Shown here: in pieces, positions 19,366 to 28,102 of the stretch
How the letters are laid out: each line of letters starts with the position of its first letter
Numbering within the stretch: position 1 is the first letter of the stretch
Origin: Pseudomonas cavernicola
GTDB lineage: Bacteria > Pseudomonadota > Gammaproteobacteria > Pseudomonadales > Pseudomonadaceae
Assembly (NCBI RefSeq): GCF_003596405.1
Contig: NZ_QYUR01000002.1
Span: 636,501 to 700,500, forward strand
Length of the DNA stretch: 64,000 nt
Reading direction: 5' to 3'
Position numbers and translations under genes: made by a program
The notes under the pieces: model-generated
What the model was told of the DNA's origin: nothing
Database searches by the model: none
The model's input: the letters and a program-made list of their open reading frames with translations, nothing else

Positions 19366-20151
19366 TTATGTTGCTAAATCAAACGCCTCCCGTACTGCGG
19401 CGCTGATGCCGGAGACACAGACGCTCAGGATCAGCTCGCCCTTCTCGCGGCTGGCCGTTTTCGCCGAAGACAGCGTGCCCGGCGCCGGGGTGCGCTCGGG
19501 AATGACCGGGAACACGTCGTAAGGCGGAAAGGTGGCGGGCGGATGGTCCACGACCTTGTCCAGATCGACCAGCTGGGGGTACAGGGCCAGCATCAGCGAA
19601 GTCTCGAAGACGCCGCCGTGCTCGATATCCCAGCCCAGGAAACCGTCCGGATACAGACGCCCGATCACCTGGGGATCGCGGACGAAGTCCCAGTACGAGA
19701 GCGCCACGACCTTGAAATCGTCCACCCCGGCGTAGCGCAACTCGCGCAAGGCCAGATCGATGCCTTCGACTATGAACATCGAGTTCTCGTAGTGGCCGTT
19801 CATCATCACCAGGCGGCGCACGCCATGGCGCGCGAGCTCGCGGATGATGTCCTGGACCGTGTGCGTCAGGGTGGCGCCGTCGAGGCTGGTGGTGCCGGGG
19901 AAGTGGTTGCCGCCACCGGACTTCTGCTGCGACTTGTAGCCGTACTGGATCCCCGGCAGCACCAGCGCGCCGATGCGCTCGGCGACCCGCTGGCACACCG
20001 CGGTGGGCAGCAGCACATCGACGTTCATGCACATGTGGTGGCCATGCTGCTCGAGCGCGCCGACCGGCAGCATCGCCACGCAGTTACCCTCGGCGACCTT
20101 GGCTTCGTACTCCTTCCAGGTCAGCTCACCTATGAAAACACTCTTGCTCAT
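19366..20151 (-). CDS. crnA: Creatininase (creatinine amidohydrolase)
   Basis: Zinc/manganese enzyme interconverting creatinine and creatine, the first step of the pathway completed by creatinase. 261 residues, very similar to the P. putida enzyme from MSKSVFIGELTWKEYEAKV onward. Metal-site residues lie in VGALEQHGHHMCMNVD (Glu/His), NGHYEN and the WDIEHGGVFETS segment; the YKSQQKSGGGNHFPGT loop is diagnostic. It follows the ABC importer genes with a 55-bp gap and precedes the permease by about 77 bp, so one transcript through importer, creatininase and permease is likely. Confidence 0.95.
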   Translation of the reverse strand: MSKSVFIGELTWKEYEAKVAEGNCVAMLPVGALEQHGHHMCMNVDVLLPTAVCQRVAERIGALVLPGIQYGYKSQQKSGGGNHFPGTTSLDGATLTHTVQDIIRELARHGVRRLVMMNGHYENSMFIVEGIDLALRELRYAGVDDFKVVALSYWDFVRDPQVIGRLYPDGFLGWDIEHGGVFETSLMLALYPQLVDLDKVVDHPPATFPPYDVFPVIPERTPAPGTLSSAKTASREKGELILSVCVSGISAAVREAFDLAT

Positions 20152-20206
20152 CGATATTTCTCCAACATTTCCGGGTCCGGCCGGAGTGCCGACCGGGATC
20201 TGATGC

Positions 20207-21295
20207 TCACTCGCCGCGCAGGATCAGCGCACGCGCGCCGTCCCACTCGGCGAAGATCTGCTGTCCGCCGTGCAGGCCGAGCCGGTCGTAATCGGCATGC
20301 GGTTTCTGCACCTGCAGCTCGAGCCCGCCGCCGGCTTCGAGGTGGATGTTGACCATCGAGCCGATGAACTCTTCACCGACCACGGTGCAGGCCAGCCGGT
20401 TGGGCCGGCCAGGCTGCGCGGTGAGGTCGATATGCTCGGCGCTCAGGCAGACGGTGACCAGATCGCCGGGGGCGACCGACTTACCGTCCGGCAGACGCGC
20501 CTGGAACTCGCCGTGCTCCGAGCCGACATGGACCAAGCCCGCATCGTCGAAGCCGGTGACGGTACCGGTGAGGATGTTCTTGCCGCCGACGAACTCGGCG
20601 ACGAAGCGGTTGTGCGGCTCGAGGAAAACCTCCTGCGGCGAGCCAATCTGTTCGACCCGGCCCCGGCTCATGATCACCACGCGATCGGCCATCGCGAAGG
20701 CTTCGGACTGACTGTGGGTGACGTAGACGAAGGTGATGCCAAGATCCTTCTGCAGCCCGGTCAACACGCTCTGCATGCGCACGCTCAGGTTGGCGTCGAG
20801 TGCGCTCAGCGGCTCGTCGAGCAGCAGGATCGGCGGCTCGGTAACCAGCGAGCGCGCCAGCGCCACGCGTTGGCGCTGGCCGCCGGAGAGCTGGCTGATG
20901 TCGCGCGCGGCGAACTCCTCAAGCCCGAGCCGCTCGAGCCAATGCAGCGCCTTCTTGCGCCGCTCGGCCTTGGCCATACCGCGCATCCGCAGACCGAACT
21001 CGACGTTCTCGAGCACGTTGAGAAACGGGAACAGCGCCAGGTTCTGCCAGACCAGCGGCGTCTCCCGCTCCCAGGAGTAGAGGTCATTGATCCGCTCGCC
21101 GTTGAGGCGTATCTCGCCTTCGCTCGGCTTGTCGAGGCCGGCGAGCATGCGCAGCGTCGTGGTCTTGCCGCAGCCGCTCGAGCCCATGATCGCGACGAAC
21201 TCGCCCTTGTAGATCTCGAGGTTCATGCGCTCGACGGCTAGGTAGCTGCCGAAGTGCTTGACCACATTGTCGAATACCACCAGCGGTTGAGTCAT
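20207..21295 (-). CDS. ABC importer ATP-binding protein (PotA-like)
   Basis: A 362-residue nucleotide-binding subunit of a spermidine/putrescine-type importer. Walker A is GSSGCGKTT (38-46), the signature LSGGQRQRV (136-144), and Walker B lies around LLLDEPLSALDA. The C-terminal 110 residues form a TOBE-type regulatory domain. It is the last of four ABC genes in the order binding protein, permease, permease, ATPase, all on the minus strand and followed by creatininase. Creatinine or creatine uptake is inferred from context only. Confidence 0.9.
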   Translation of the reverse strand: MTQPLVVFDNVVKHFGSYLAVERMNLEIYKGEFVAIMGSSGCGKTTTLRMLAGLDKPSEGEIRLNGERINDLYSWERETPLVWQNLALFPFLNVLENVEFGLRMRGMAKAERRKKALHWLERLGLEEFAARDISQLSGGQRQRVALARSLVTEPPILLLDEPLSALDANLSVRMQSVLTGLQKDLGITFVYVTHSQSEAFAMADRVVIMSRGRVEQIGSPQEVFLEPHNRFVAEFVGGKNILTGTVTGFDDAGLVHVGSEHGEFQARLPDGKSVAPGDLVTVCLSAEHIDLTAQPGRPNRLACTVVGEEFIGSMVNIHLEAGGGLELQVQKPHADYDRLGLHGGQQIFAEWDGARALILRGE

Positions 21296-21335
21296 GGCTG
21301 AAATCCTTCCGATTCGGGTGTTTGTCAGGGTCGCC

Positions 21336-22133
21336 TCAGGCGCTCGCCGGCTTCTGCCGCCGCATCAGCAGCACCTGCGCGAGGATTACCAAGGTCATCG
21401 TCGTGATGAAGACGATCGTGCCGATCGCGTTGATGGTCGGGCTCACCTGCCCTTGCAGCGTATTGAGGATGCGTACCGGCACCGTCTCGTTGAGCCCTGA
21501 CACGAACCAGGCGACGGCGAACTCGTCGAAGGAAACGGCCATGGTCACGAACAGCGCGGCGAAGATGCTCGGTGCCGCGAACGGCAGGATCACAAAGCGC
21601 ATGGCCTTCCATTGACTGGCGCCAAGGTTCCACGCCGCCGCCTCGATGTTGGGATCCATCTGCGCCAAGCGCATCCGGATCACCGCCATCGCGAACGGCG
21701 CGCACATCACGATGTGGCTGACTATCACCGAGTGGATCTCGCCGGAAAGCCCGATCCGCGACAGGAAAGCCAGCATCGCCAGCCCCATGATCACGACTGG
21801 GATGGTCGGCGGCAGCAGTGCGAGCGCCATGTATATCGGCTTGCCGAAGAAGTGGTAGCGGAAATCGGTGTAGGCCGCAGTGAAGCCGAGCAGGGTCGAC
21901 ACCAGCGACACCACCACACCCACCATCAGGCTGTTCCTGAATGCCTGCCACACCGCCGGGTCGGCGGCGATCGTCTCGTACCAGTGCAGGCTGAAGCCGC
22001 CCAGCGGCAGGGACGGGAAGCGGTCGATGTTGAATGAGAACACGAAGCTGCCGGCGATCGGCGTGAAGATGAAGATGAACACCAGCACGACGTAACTGCG
22101 CAGCAACAGGTTGATCAGGCGATTCTCGTTCAT
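21336..22133 (-). CDS. ABC importer permease (PotC-like)
   Basis: A 265-residue membrane subunit with six hydrophobic segments and the EAA-type loop EAAAWNLGASQWKAMRFVIL that contacts the ATPase. ATG 22133 is used because it overlaps the preceding permease stop (ATGA at 22130-22133). The longer frame to 22610 is simply open inside the upstream gene. Partner of the PotB-like permease. Confidence 0.9.
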   Translation of the reverse strand: MNENRLINLLLRSYVVLVFIFIFTPIAGSFVFSFNIDRFPSLPLGGFSLHWYETIAADPAVWQAFRNSLMVGVVVSLVSTLLGFTAAYTDFRYHFFGKPIYMALALLPPTIPVVIMGLAMLAFLSRIGLSGEIHSVIVSHIVMCAPFAMAVIRMRLAQMDPNIEAAAWNLGASQWKAMRFVILPFAAPSIFAALFVTMAVSFDEFAVAWFVSGLNETVPVRILNTLQGQVSPTINAIGTIVFITTMTLVILAQVLLMRRQKPASA

Positions 22134-23056
22134 GCGCGCCTCCGGTAAGCGAAGCGGACTGATCCGAAGGCCGTGATCAGCAGCGTCACGATCATCATCG
22201 TTGCAATCACTGCCGCGCGTGGCCATTGCTGACCGGACTTGGTGGTGTCGGTGATCAGCGTGCTCAAGGTCGGCGGCTGGCCACCGCCCAGGTAGAGTGG
22301 GCTGACAAAGTCGCCGAAGGTTAGGATGAAGCAGAACAGCGCCGCGACGACTATGCCGATCCGCGCCGACGGCACCACCACCTGGAACACCGTTCGCAGT
22401 CGTCCGCAGCCGAGGTTGTGCGCCGCCTCGATCAGCGAGCGGTCGATGTACATCAGGCTGAACAGCTGCAGTAGCACCACCAGCGGCAGGCACAGCGTGA
22501 AGTAGCCGACATAGGTGCCGAACGCGGTGTTCAGCATTGGAATCGGCCCCAGCCCGAGCAGGCCGAGCGCGGCGTTGAGGATGCCGTTGTCGCTGAGGAA
22601 CACCTGCCACGAATAGGTGCGCACTAGGTAGCTGGTGAAGAACGGCGTGATCAGCAGCAGCACTATCAGCTGCTTAGCCGATTCGCGGAACTTGAAGGCG
22701 ATCGTGTAGGCGCAGGGAAAGGCCACCATACTGACCAACACCGTTGCACCCGCGGCCATCCCGAGGGTGTGCAAATAGGCGTCCCAGAAGAACCCGCGGC
22801 TGAGCATGTAGCTCCAGTTCAGCCACTCGAACGTCGGCACCATCCGGAAATTGCGCACGACCCAGAAGCTGATCGCGACCAGGAACACCAACGGAAAGAC
22901 GAAGAAGATCAGCTGCCAGATCAGGATCGGCATCGAGAAACTGAGGCCGTACCAAGGCAAGCGGAATGTTTTCTTGCCGCCATATGCCTGCGCGAGCGGC
23001 TTAGAGCCACTCATGTCAGCACTGATCGGCGGGGCATATATCTTGCGTGAGACCAT
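22130..23056 (-). CDS. ABC importer permease (PotB-like)
   Basis: A 308-residue membrane subunit with six hydrophobic segments, a longer N-terminal cytoplasmic part (about 40 residues) and the EAA-type loop EAAHNLGCGRLRTVFQVVVP. The start is ATG 23056 with GGGAG upstream; a GTG at 23065 is also in frame. It is separated from the binding-protein gene by about 24 bp. Confidence 0.9.
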   Translation of the reverse strand: MVSRKIYAPPISADMSGSKPLAQAYGGKKTFRLPWYGLSFSMPILIWQLIFFVFPLVFLVAISFWVVRNFRMVPTFEWLNWSYMLSRGFFWDAYLHTLGMAAGATVLVSMVAFPCAYTIAFKFRESAKQLIVLLLITPFFTSYLVRTYSWQVFLSDNGILNAALGLLGLGPIPMLNTAFGTYVGYFTLCLPLVVLLQLFSLMYIDRSLIEAAHNLGCGRLRTVFQVVVPSARIGIVVAALFCFILTFGDFVSPLYLGGGQPPTLSTLITDTTKSGQQWPRAAVIATMMIVTLLITAFGSVRFAYRRRA

Positions 23057-23080
23057 TACGACCACTCCCGCGTTTTTTCG

Positions 23081-24208
23081 TCAGGCGCCCTTGTATTCCG
23101 ACCAGAAGTCGTTCCACTCCTCCAGACTCTGCTGGACCGGAAGCTCGCGGTACTTGATGCGGCCATCCCGGATGTCATCCATGACGTTGCGCTGGCCGAG
23201 CACCATGCTTTGGCGCTTCGCTTCGGCGGGATCAGCCTGGCTCAACAGTTCCCAACCTTTCTTGCTCGGGATCAGAGCCGGATAGGCGGCCATCTTCGCC
23301 GACTTGACCTGACCTTCCGGCGAGGTGATGTACTGGATGAACTTCTTCGCCAGTTCGGGGCTGCTCGCCTTCTTGGCGATGCAGTAGGACTCAGTCCATT
23401 GCAATCCACCTTCCTCCGGCACCACGGTCTTCACCGGGGCGCCGGCGCGCTGCAGGACACCGGTGATCCAGTCGCCGATGCCGCACATCGCATGGATCTG
23501 ACCGTTCTTCAGCGATGAAAAGGTTCCGCCGTAATCGAAGAATCCGCCGATCTGCGGGCGTAGGCTCATCATCTTCTGCTTGACGGCTTGCCAGTGCGCC
23601 TCGTCGATGTCGTACGGACGCGAATTGCCGCTCAGCAGGCTGATCTGTCCCAGATTCGGCAGGTGCCAGTCGAAATGCCCGACCTTGCCCTTGAGGCTTT
23701 CGTCCCAGAACACGTTATAGCTGCGCACCTTGGCTTCGGAAACAAGCTGGGTGTTGTAGGCGATGCCGAGAAAGCCGAAGCGGATCAGGACCGAATACAG
23801 TTCGTTGTCCTGCCAGTGCCCGGGGAAGCGCTGGAATTCGGGGAAGAAGTCGTCGAAGGGGTAGTCGGCTGGGTCGAGTCGCTCGATGTAGCCGGCGGCG
23901 TTGAGTTGCTGCACGTATTCGGCGTCAGACAGGATCAAGTCGAAGGTGCCGGGTGGGGACTGCGAGATCAGCCCGAGCATGTTGTCACCGCCGGTGTAAT
24001 ACTTGGCCCTGACCTTGATCCCGTGCTGGCGCTCGAAGTCGGCGACTATGTCCGGCTCGGCATGCCCGGCCCATGCCAGGATGACCAGCTCTTTTTCCTC
24101 TGCGGCAAAGCTTCTCAAGGGTAGGAAGCTAGAAAGGGCCGCGCTACCCGCCAGAATGCCCGTGGTCTGGAGAAATGTCCGGCGCGAAAGGTCGATGCGA
24201 TTTTTCAT
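23081..24208 (-). CDS. ABC importer periplasmic binding protein (PotD-like), Tat signal
   Basis: A 375-residue solute-binding protein of the polyamine-type family. It carries a twin-arginine signal, LSRRTFLQTTG (about 7-17), with a hydrophobic core ending RSFAA. The mature part starts EEKELVILAWAGHAEPDIV and includes FDLILSDAEYVQQLNAAG and MCGIGDWITG. The first gene of the importer operon, it has the 74-bp block (copy B) about 180 bp upstream. The ligand is probably a creatinine/creatine-like cation, by association with creatinase and creatininase; homologues bind polyamines, so that remains possible. Confidence 0.88.
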   Translation of the reverse strand: MKNRIDLSRRTFLQTTGILAGSAALSSFLPLRSFAAEEKELVILAWAGHAEPDIVADFERQHGIKVRAKYYTGGDNMLGLISQSPPGTFDLILSDAEYVQQLNAAGYIERLDPADYPFDDFFPEFQRFPGHWQDNELYSVLIRFGFLGIAYNTQLVSEAKVRSYNVFWDESLKGKVGHFDWHLPNLGQISLLSGNSRPYDIDEAHWQAVKQKMMSLRPQIGGFFDYGGTFSSLKNGQIHAMCGIGDWITGVLQRAGAPVKTVVPEEGGLQWTESYCIAKKASSPELAKKFIQYITSPEGQVKSAKMAAYPALIPSKKGWELLSQADPAEAKRQSMVLGQRNVMDDIRDGRIKYRELPVQQSLEEWNDFWSEYKGA

Positions 24209-24665
24209 TATTTTCTCTCCTCGGTGATGGAAAGGTGCTTCTGTCCTTCTGTCCTTGCCTCTTGCTTTCTTCTCTGCCCTGGCGCGTCAGCGGTGGATGC
24301 GGGGAGGGAATTCCCCCTCCCGCAAAGGCCGGCTGCGACATCTTTTACGTTAGTCGAAGGTACCCGACGGGATGCAGCATTGGCGCGCCCCTGGAGAGCA
24401 TTTCAGCAGATCCCCAGGAGCAACTTTTGTACGTGTGCGACCCGAAGTTGGCCAGATCCGCCCAACTGTTTTTGCCCGCTTCAGGCACGCCAAAGCGCCG
24501 ACACCAAGGTGTCGGGTGAGCCGTTTTTCTTGCAGGTTTCAGGGACGAAAAAGAGGCGAGCGCGAACGCTTCTGCGCGGGCGATTGGCGGCGTGTCGTGG
24601 CCCATCCATCGCCTCTCATCTGAAGGGCAACAGGTGAGCCTTCGATAGAACGGAAAGCTATGCCA
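24209..24665. other. Regulatory region of the importer operon
   Basis: 457 bp between the GbdR-like gene and the binding-protein gene. It holds copy B of the 74-bp block. The remainder, 24470-24660, has GC-rich low-information sequence and no gene I can support. Confidence 0.6.
24387..24460 (-). promoter_or_regulatory. 74-bp conserved block, copy B, upstream of ABC importer
   Basis: From GCCCCTGGAGAGCATTTCAG to GTTGGCCAGATCCG, 68/74 identical to 17470-17543. It is located between the complete GbdR-like gene and the importer it may control. Conservation between two non-coding sites that both precede creatinine genes argues for a functional operator. Confidence 0.55.
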
Positions 24666-25673
24666 TCAATGCAGCGGCAGGGGATTCGAGCGGCAGCGGT
24701 GCAGCCGCTCTTCGGTCGGCGACACGGCAAAAAGTTCGCGGTAGCACTTAGAAAAGTGCTGAGCCGAAACGAAGCCGCAGTCCACCGCCACCTGCACCAT
24801 CGGCAACGCGGTCTGCTTGAGCAGCTGCCGGGCGCGGATCAGTCGCAACTTCAGGTAATAGCGCGAGGGTGTGCAATACAGGTACTTCTGGAACAGCCGC
24901 TCCAGCTGCCGCCGTGAAACGCACAAATAGTCGGCCAGCTCATCGAGACTGAGGGGCTCGCGCAGGTTGCTCTCCATCAGCGCCACCACTTCCTGCAGCT
25001 TCGGTTGCGAGTTGCCGAGGATGTGTTTGAGCGGCAGGCGTTGGTGTCCCTGCTCATTGCGCAGGTGTTCGAAGGCCAGGGTTTCGCAGATCTGCGCCAC
25101 CAGTTCAGGCCCATGCCCGTGGCCGATCAGGCGCAACATCATGTCCAGCGGCGCCGTGCCACCCGAGGCGGTGTAACGATCACGGTCGATCACGAACAAT
25201 TGTGGGCTGATCGCGACCTGCGGGAAGCCCTCCTGCATTTCCAGCAGGTATTCCCAGTCGACACTGCAGTCGTAGCCATCGAGCAGGCCGGCAGCGGCCA
25301 GGGCCCAACTGCCGGAACACAAACCGCCCAGATGCAACCCCTGCTCGGCCTGCGCCCTGAGCCAGGCCGCCTGTTCCGCGGTGCAACTGCGTTGGATACC
25401 CTTGCCGCCACAGACAATTAGCGCATCCATCGCCGGAGCCGTGCTGCTGGCGGCACTGGGTGAAATCTGCAGGCCGTTGCTGGCCCACACCGGGCGCCCA
25501 TCCAGGGTCAGGGTGTGCCAGCGGTACAGCTCCTGCCCGGACAACTGGTTGGCCAGGCGCAGGGGTTCCACGGCGGAGGCCATGGCCATCAGCGTGAAGT
25601 TGTTGACCAGCAGAAAGCCGATGGACTCGAGCGCACGCGTGTGTGGCGCATGCCGGGTGTATTCAGTAGCCAT
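24666..25673 (-). CDS. GbdR-like GlxA/AraC-family regulator
   Basis: 335 residues. The DJ-1/PfpI-like domain (about 15-190) begins ESIGFLLVNNFTLMAMASAV and continues ANQLSGQELYRWHTLTLDGR, a pattern close to GbdR of P. aeruginosa. AraC helix-turn-helix motifs are in VSRRQLERLFQKYL and VQVAVDCGFVSAQHFSKCY. The C-terminus is about 30 residues shorter than I recall for GbdR, so it may be a paralogue dedicated to creatinine. It lies upstream of the ABC/creatininase genes and 21 bp downstream of sdaB, a neighbour of gbdR in PAO1. Confidence 0.8.
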   Translation of the reverse strand: MATEYTRHAPHTRALESIGFLLVNNFTLMAMASAVEPLRLANQLSGQELYRWHTLTLDGRPVWASNGLQISPSAASSTAPAMDALIVCGGKGIQRSCTAEQAAWLRAQAEQGLHLGGLCSGSWALAAAGLLDGYDCSVDWEYLLEMQEGFPQVAISPQLFVIDRDRYTASGGTAPLDMMLRLIGHGHGPELVAQICETLAFEHLRNEQGHQRLPLKHILGNSQPKLQEVVALMESNLREPLSLDELADYLCVSRRQLERLFQKYLYCTPSRYYLKLRLIRARQLLKQTALPMVQVAVDCGFVSAQHFSKCYRELFAVSPTEERLHRCRSNPLPLH

Positions 25674-25694
25674 GGCGCTGCTCCTCCGCTCGGC

Positions 25695-27071
25695 TCAGCA
25701 CTCGATGGCACTGACGGCCAGACCGCCGCGCGAGGTTTCCTTGTACTTGTCGTGCATGTCGGCGCCGGTGTCGCGCATGGTACGGATCACCCGATCCAAC
25801 GAGATGAAGTGTTCGCCGTCGCCACGCAGGGCCATCTGCGCCGCGTTGATCGCCTTCACCGCCGCTATCGCGTTACGCTCGATGCACGGCACCTGCACCA
25901 GCCCGCCGACCGGGTCGCAGGTCAGCCCGAGGTTGTGCTCCAGGCCGATCTCGGCGGCGTTCTCCAGCTGTCCCGGGGTGGCACCGAGGATTTCCGCCAG
26001 GCCGGCGGCGGCCATCGCGCAGGCCGAACCGACCTCGCCCTGACAGCCGACTTCGGCGCCGGAGATCGAGGCGTTTTTCTTGCAGAGGATGCCCACCGCT
26101 GCGGCGGCAAGGAAGTAATCGATCACGTCCGCCTCGCTCACCGCCGGGCTGAAGCGCACGTAATAATGCAGCACCGCCGGGATGATCCCCGCCGCGCCGT
26201 TGGTCGGCGCCGTGACCATTCGCCCACCGGCGGCGTTTTCTTCGTTCACCGCCAGGGCGAACAGGTTGACCCATTCCATGCCGCTGAGGGTCGTGCCGAT
26301 CACGTTGGGCTTGCCCAGCTCCTGCAGGCTGCGGTGCAGCTTGGCGGCGCGGCGTTTGACGTTGAGCCCGCCCGGCAGCACGCCTTCATGCTTGAGGCCC
26401 TGCTCGACGCAGTCGCGCATGGCCTGCCACAGACGCATCAGGCCTTGGCGGATTTCCGCTTCGCTGCGCCAGGCCTTTTCGTTGGCCAGCATCAGTTCGG
26501 ACACCCGCAGGCCATGTTCCTGGCACAGACGCAGCAGTTCGGCGGCGCTGGAGAAGTCGTACGGCAGCTGGGTCTGGTCCTGATCCAACGAGCCGCTGGC
26601 GGCCTGGGCGGCATCCACCACGAAGCCACCGCCGACCGAGTAGTAGGTGTCGCGGTGCAGCTCGCCGCTCGCGCCTTCGACGATCAGGGTCATGGCGTTC
26701 GGGTGGTAGGGCAGGTTTTCGTCGAGCAGCAGCAGGTCGCGCGCCCAGTCGAACGGCACCTCGAAGTGGCCATCGAGCAGCAGGCACTGGCTCGCGCGCA
26801 GGGCGGCGATGCGTGGGCCGATCTGCGCCGGGTCGATGGCGTCCGGCCATTCGCCCATCAGCCCCATGATCACCGCGTTGTCGCTGCCGTGCCCGACCCC
26901 GGTGGCGGACAGCGAGCCATACAGGCGCACCTCAACGCGGCGCACCTGCGCCAACACGCCGCGCTCGCGCAGCCCCTGCACGAACAGCGCGGCGGCGCGC
27001 ATCGGCCCCACCGTGTGCGAGCTAGAGGGGCCGATACCAATCTTGAACAGGTCGAATACGCTGATGGCCAT
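25695..27071 (-). CDS. sdaB: L-serine ammonia-lyase
   Basis: A 458-residue single-chain iron-sulfur L-serine dehydratase converting serine to pyruvate and ammonia, the exit from the glycine-GlyA route. The N-terminal beta domain starts [20 protein letters not shown]. The C-terminal alpha domain carries cluster cysteines in [20 protein letters not shown] and [18 protein letters not shown]. It sits beside a GbdR-like regulator as sdaB does in PAO1. The ATG at 27071 has AGGAAA upstream. Confidence 0.94.
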   Translation of the reverse strand: MAISVFDLFKIGIGPSSSHTVGPMRAAALFVQGLRERGVLAQVRRVEVRLYGSLSATGVGHGSDNAVIMGLMGEWPDAIDPAQIGPRIAALRASQCLLLDGHFEVPFDWARDLLLLDENLPYHPNAMTLIVEGASGELHRDTYYSVGGGFVVDAAQAASGSLDQDQTQLPYDFSSAAELLRLCQEHGLRVSELMLANEKAWRSEAEIRQGLMRLWQAMRDCVEQGLKHEGVLPGGLNVKRRAAKLHRSLQELGKPNVIGTTLSGMEWVNLFALAVNEENAAGGRMVTAPTNGAAGIIPAVLHYYVRFSPAVSEADVIDYFLAAAAVGILCKKNASISGAEVGCQGEVGSACAMAAAGLAEILGATPGQLENAAEIGLEHNLGLTCDPVGGLVQVPCIERNAIAAVKAINAAQMALRGDGEHFISLDRVIRTMRDTGADMHDKYKETSRGGLAVSAIEC

Positions 27072-28102
27072 GCCGGTTTCCTGAGCTGAACTGGCGCCAG
27101 GATGAAGCGCGCCTTGCGTTGGATTGTCAGCCGGCTAGCAAGGGCAAAGCTGTCTAACCTCGACCCAAACGTGTTCATACTCGCCGCCGTGCCGGCCTCA
27201 TCTTGCGTGTCGATTCGAGCGCTTAGCCCTTTGCCAGAGCGGGGCTGGCTGGCACGGGGCAGCCAATGGCTAGTGGCCTGTACGGCTAGTTGGTTAACTC
27301 AAGTTCGGATGCCTGGAGTCCCGAGACAAGGCGCCGTGACGAGTCATAGCTGGGCTATGACGAGGAGCGGCAACGCAGTATCGGGGCTTCAGGCGCCGAA
27401 ATTGACTAATGGAACTAGCCACACAGGCCACTAGGTACGTCACGCTGCGGGCGCTTGCGACATGACTGAAGAGAACGGCTAGGCCAGCACGCCCAAGACA
27501 GGCGGCGGCATGAGGGACAACGCAGGCGTCACGCCTGGCCGAAAGCTGTGCCGGAAGGCTGAAACAGCCAGGCCGCCCTACTGATAGTTCAATATCGTCA
27601 AAAAAATATCTTTTTAATTACATCTATTTAGATAGATAAAAATATTTCAAGAAGAAAAGTGCCGGCACATTGACAGCCTTGCTCAGCAGAACTTAAGTCT
27701 GACTGTAGGTGTGTGTGTGACCGGTGGCGGGGAATGCGGCGCAGGAGAGGGCGTTGCGTCCTATGTCAGGTCTATCGCTAGGGAGAAGATCATGGACAAA
27801 GCATCGTTCATCTACGGAGTGGTCGTGCTTTTCCCGCCTGCGAGTTTTTCACCCCAACTGCATGGCCCGCCGTCGATCTGACCAGCAACGCCGTCCTCTG
27901 GCGCGCTGTCATCGCGGGTAAAACCACCTGTCCTTGACCACTGAGTAGGCGCAAGCCACTCAGCCGCGATCAGCTGAGGCGTTACCCCAAATCCCTGTCA
28001 TTCAATCTTCTTCGTTCAAATACGGAGGGGTTTTTTGCAGCCATGAATTAAGCATGGCCGCAGCCAGCACTGAGGAATGCACTACCAAGGAGAAGAGCTG
28101 CC
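27072..28102. other. About 1 kb non-coding leader to the MCO island
   Basis: It contains the 165-bp hairpin element (separate entry), an AT-rich stretch at 27590-27660 unlike the surrounding GC-rich DNA, and a small possible ORF at 27792-27881 with GGGAGAAG before ATG. The latter part should hold the promoter of the first MCO gene. No confident gene. Confidence 0.5.
27270..27434. repeat. 165-bp MITE-like long hairpin
   Basis: The ends are inverted: CTAGTGGCCTGTACGGCTAG at 27270 pairs with the complement of CTAGCCACACAGGCCACTAG ending at 27434. Pairing continues through TGCCTGGAGTCCCGAGAC with GTATCGGGGCTTCAGGCG. It closes on GTCATAGC TGGG CTATGAC in the centre. Almost the whole element can fold into one stem. 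Confidence 0.75.

Noticed and set aside
21336..22610. 424-codon version of the PotC-like permease
   Set aside because: The extra 159 codons lie inside the upstream permease in another frame; ATG 22133 overlaps the upstream stop and gives the family length.
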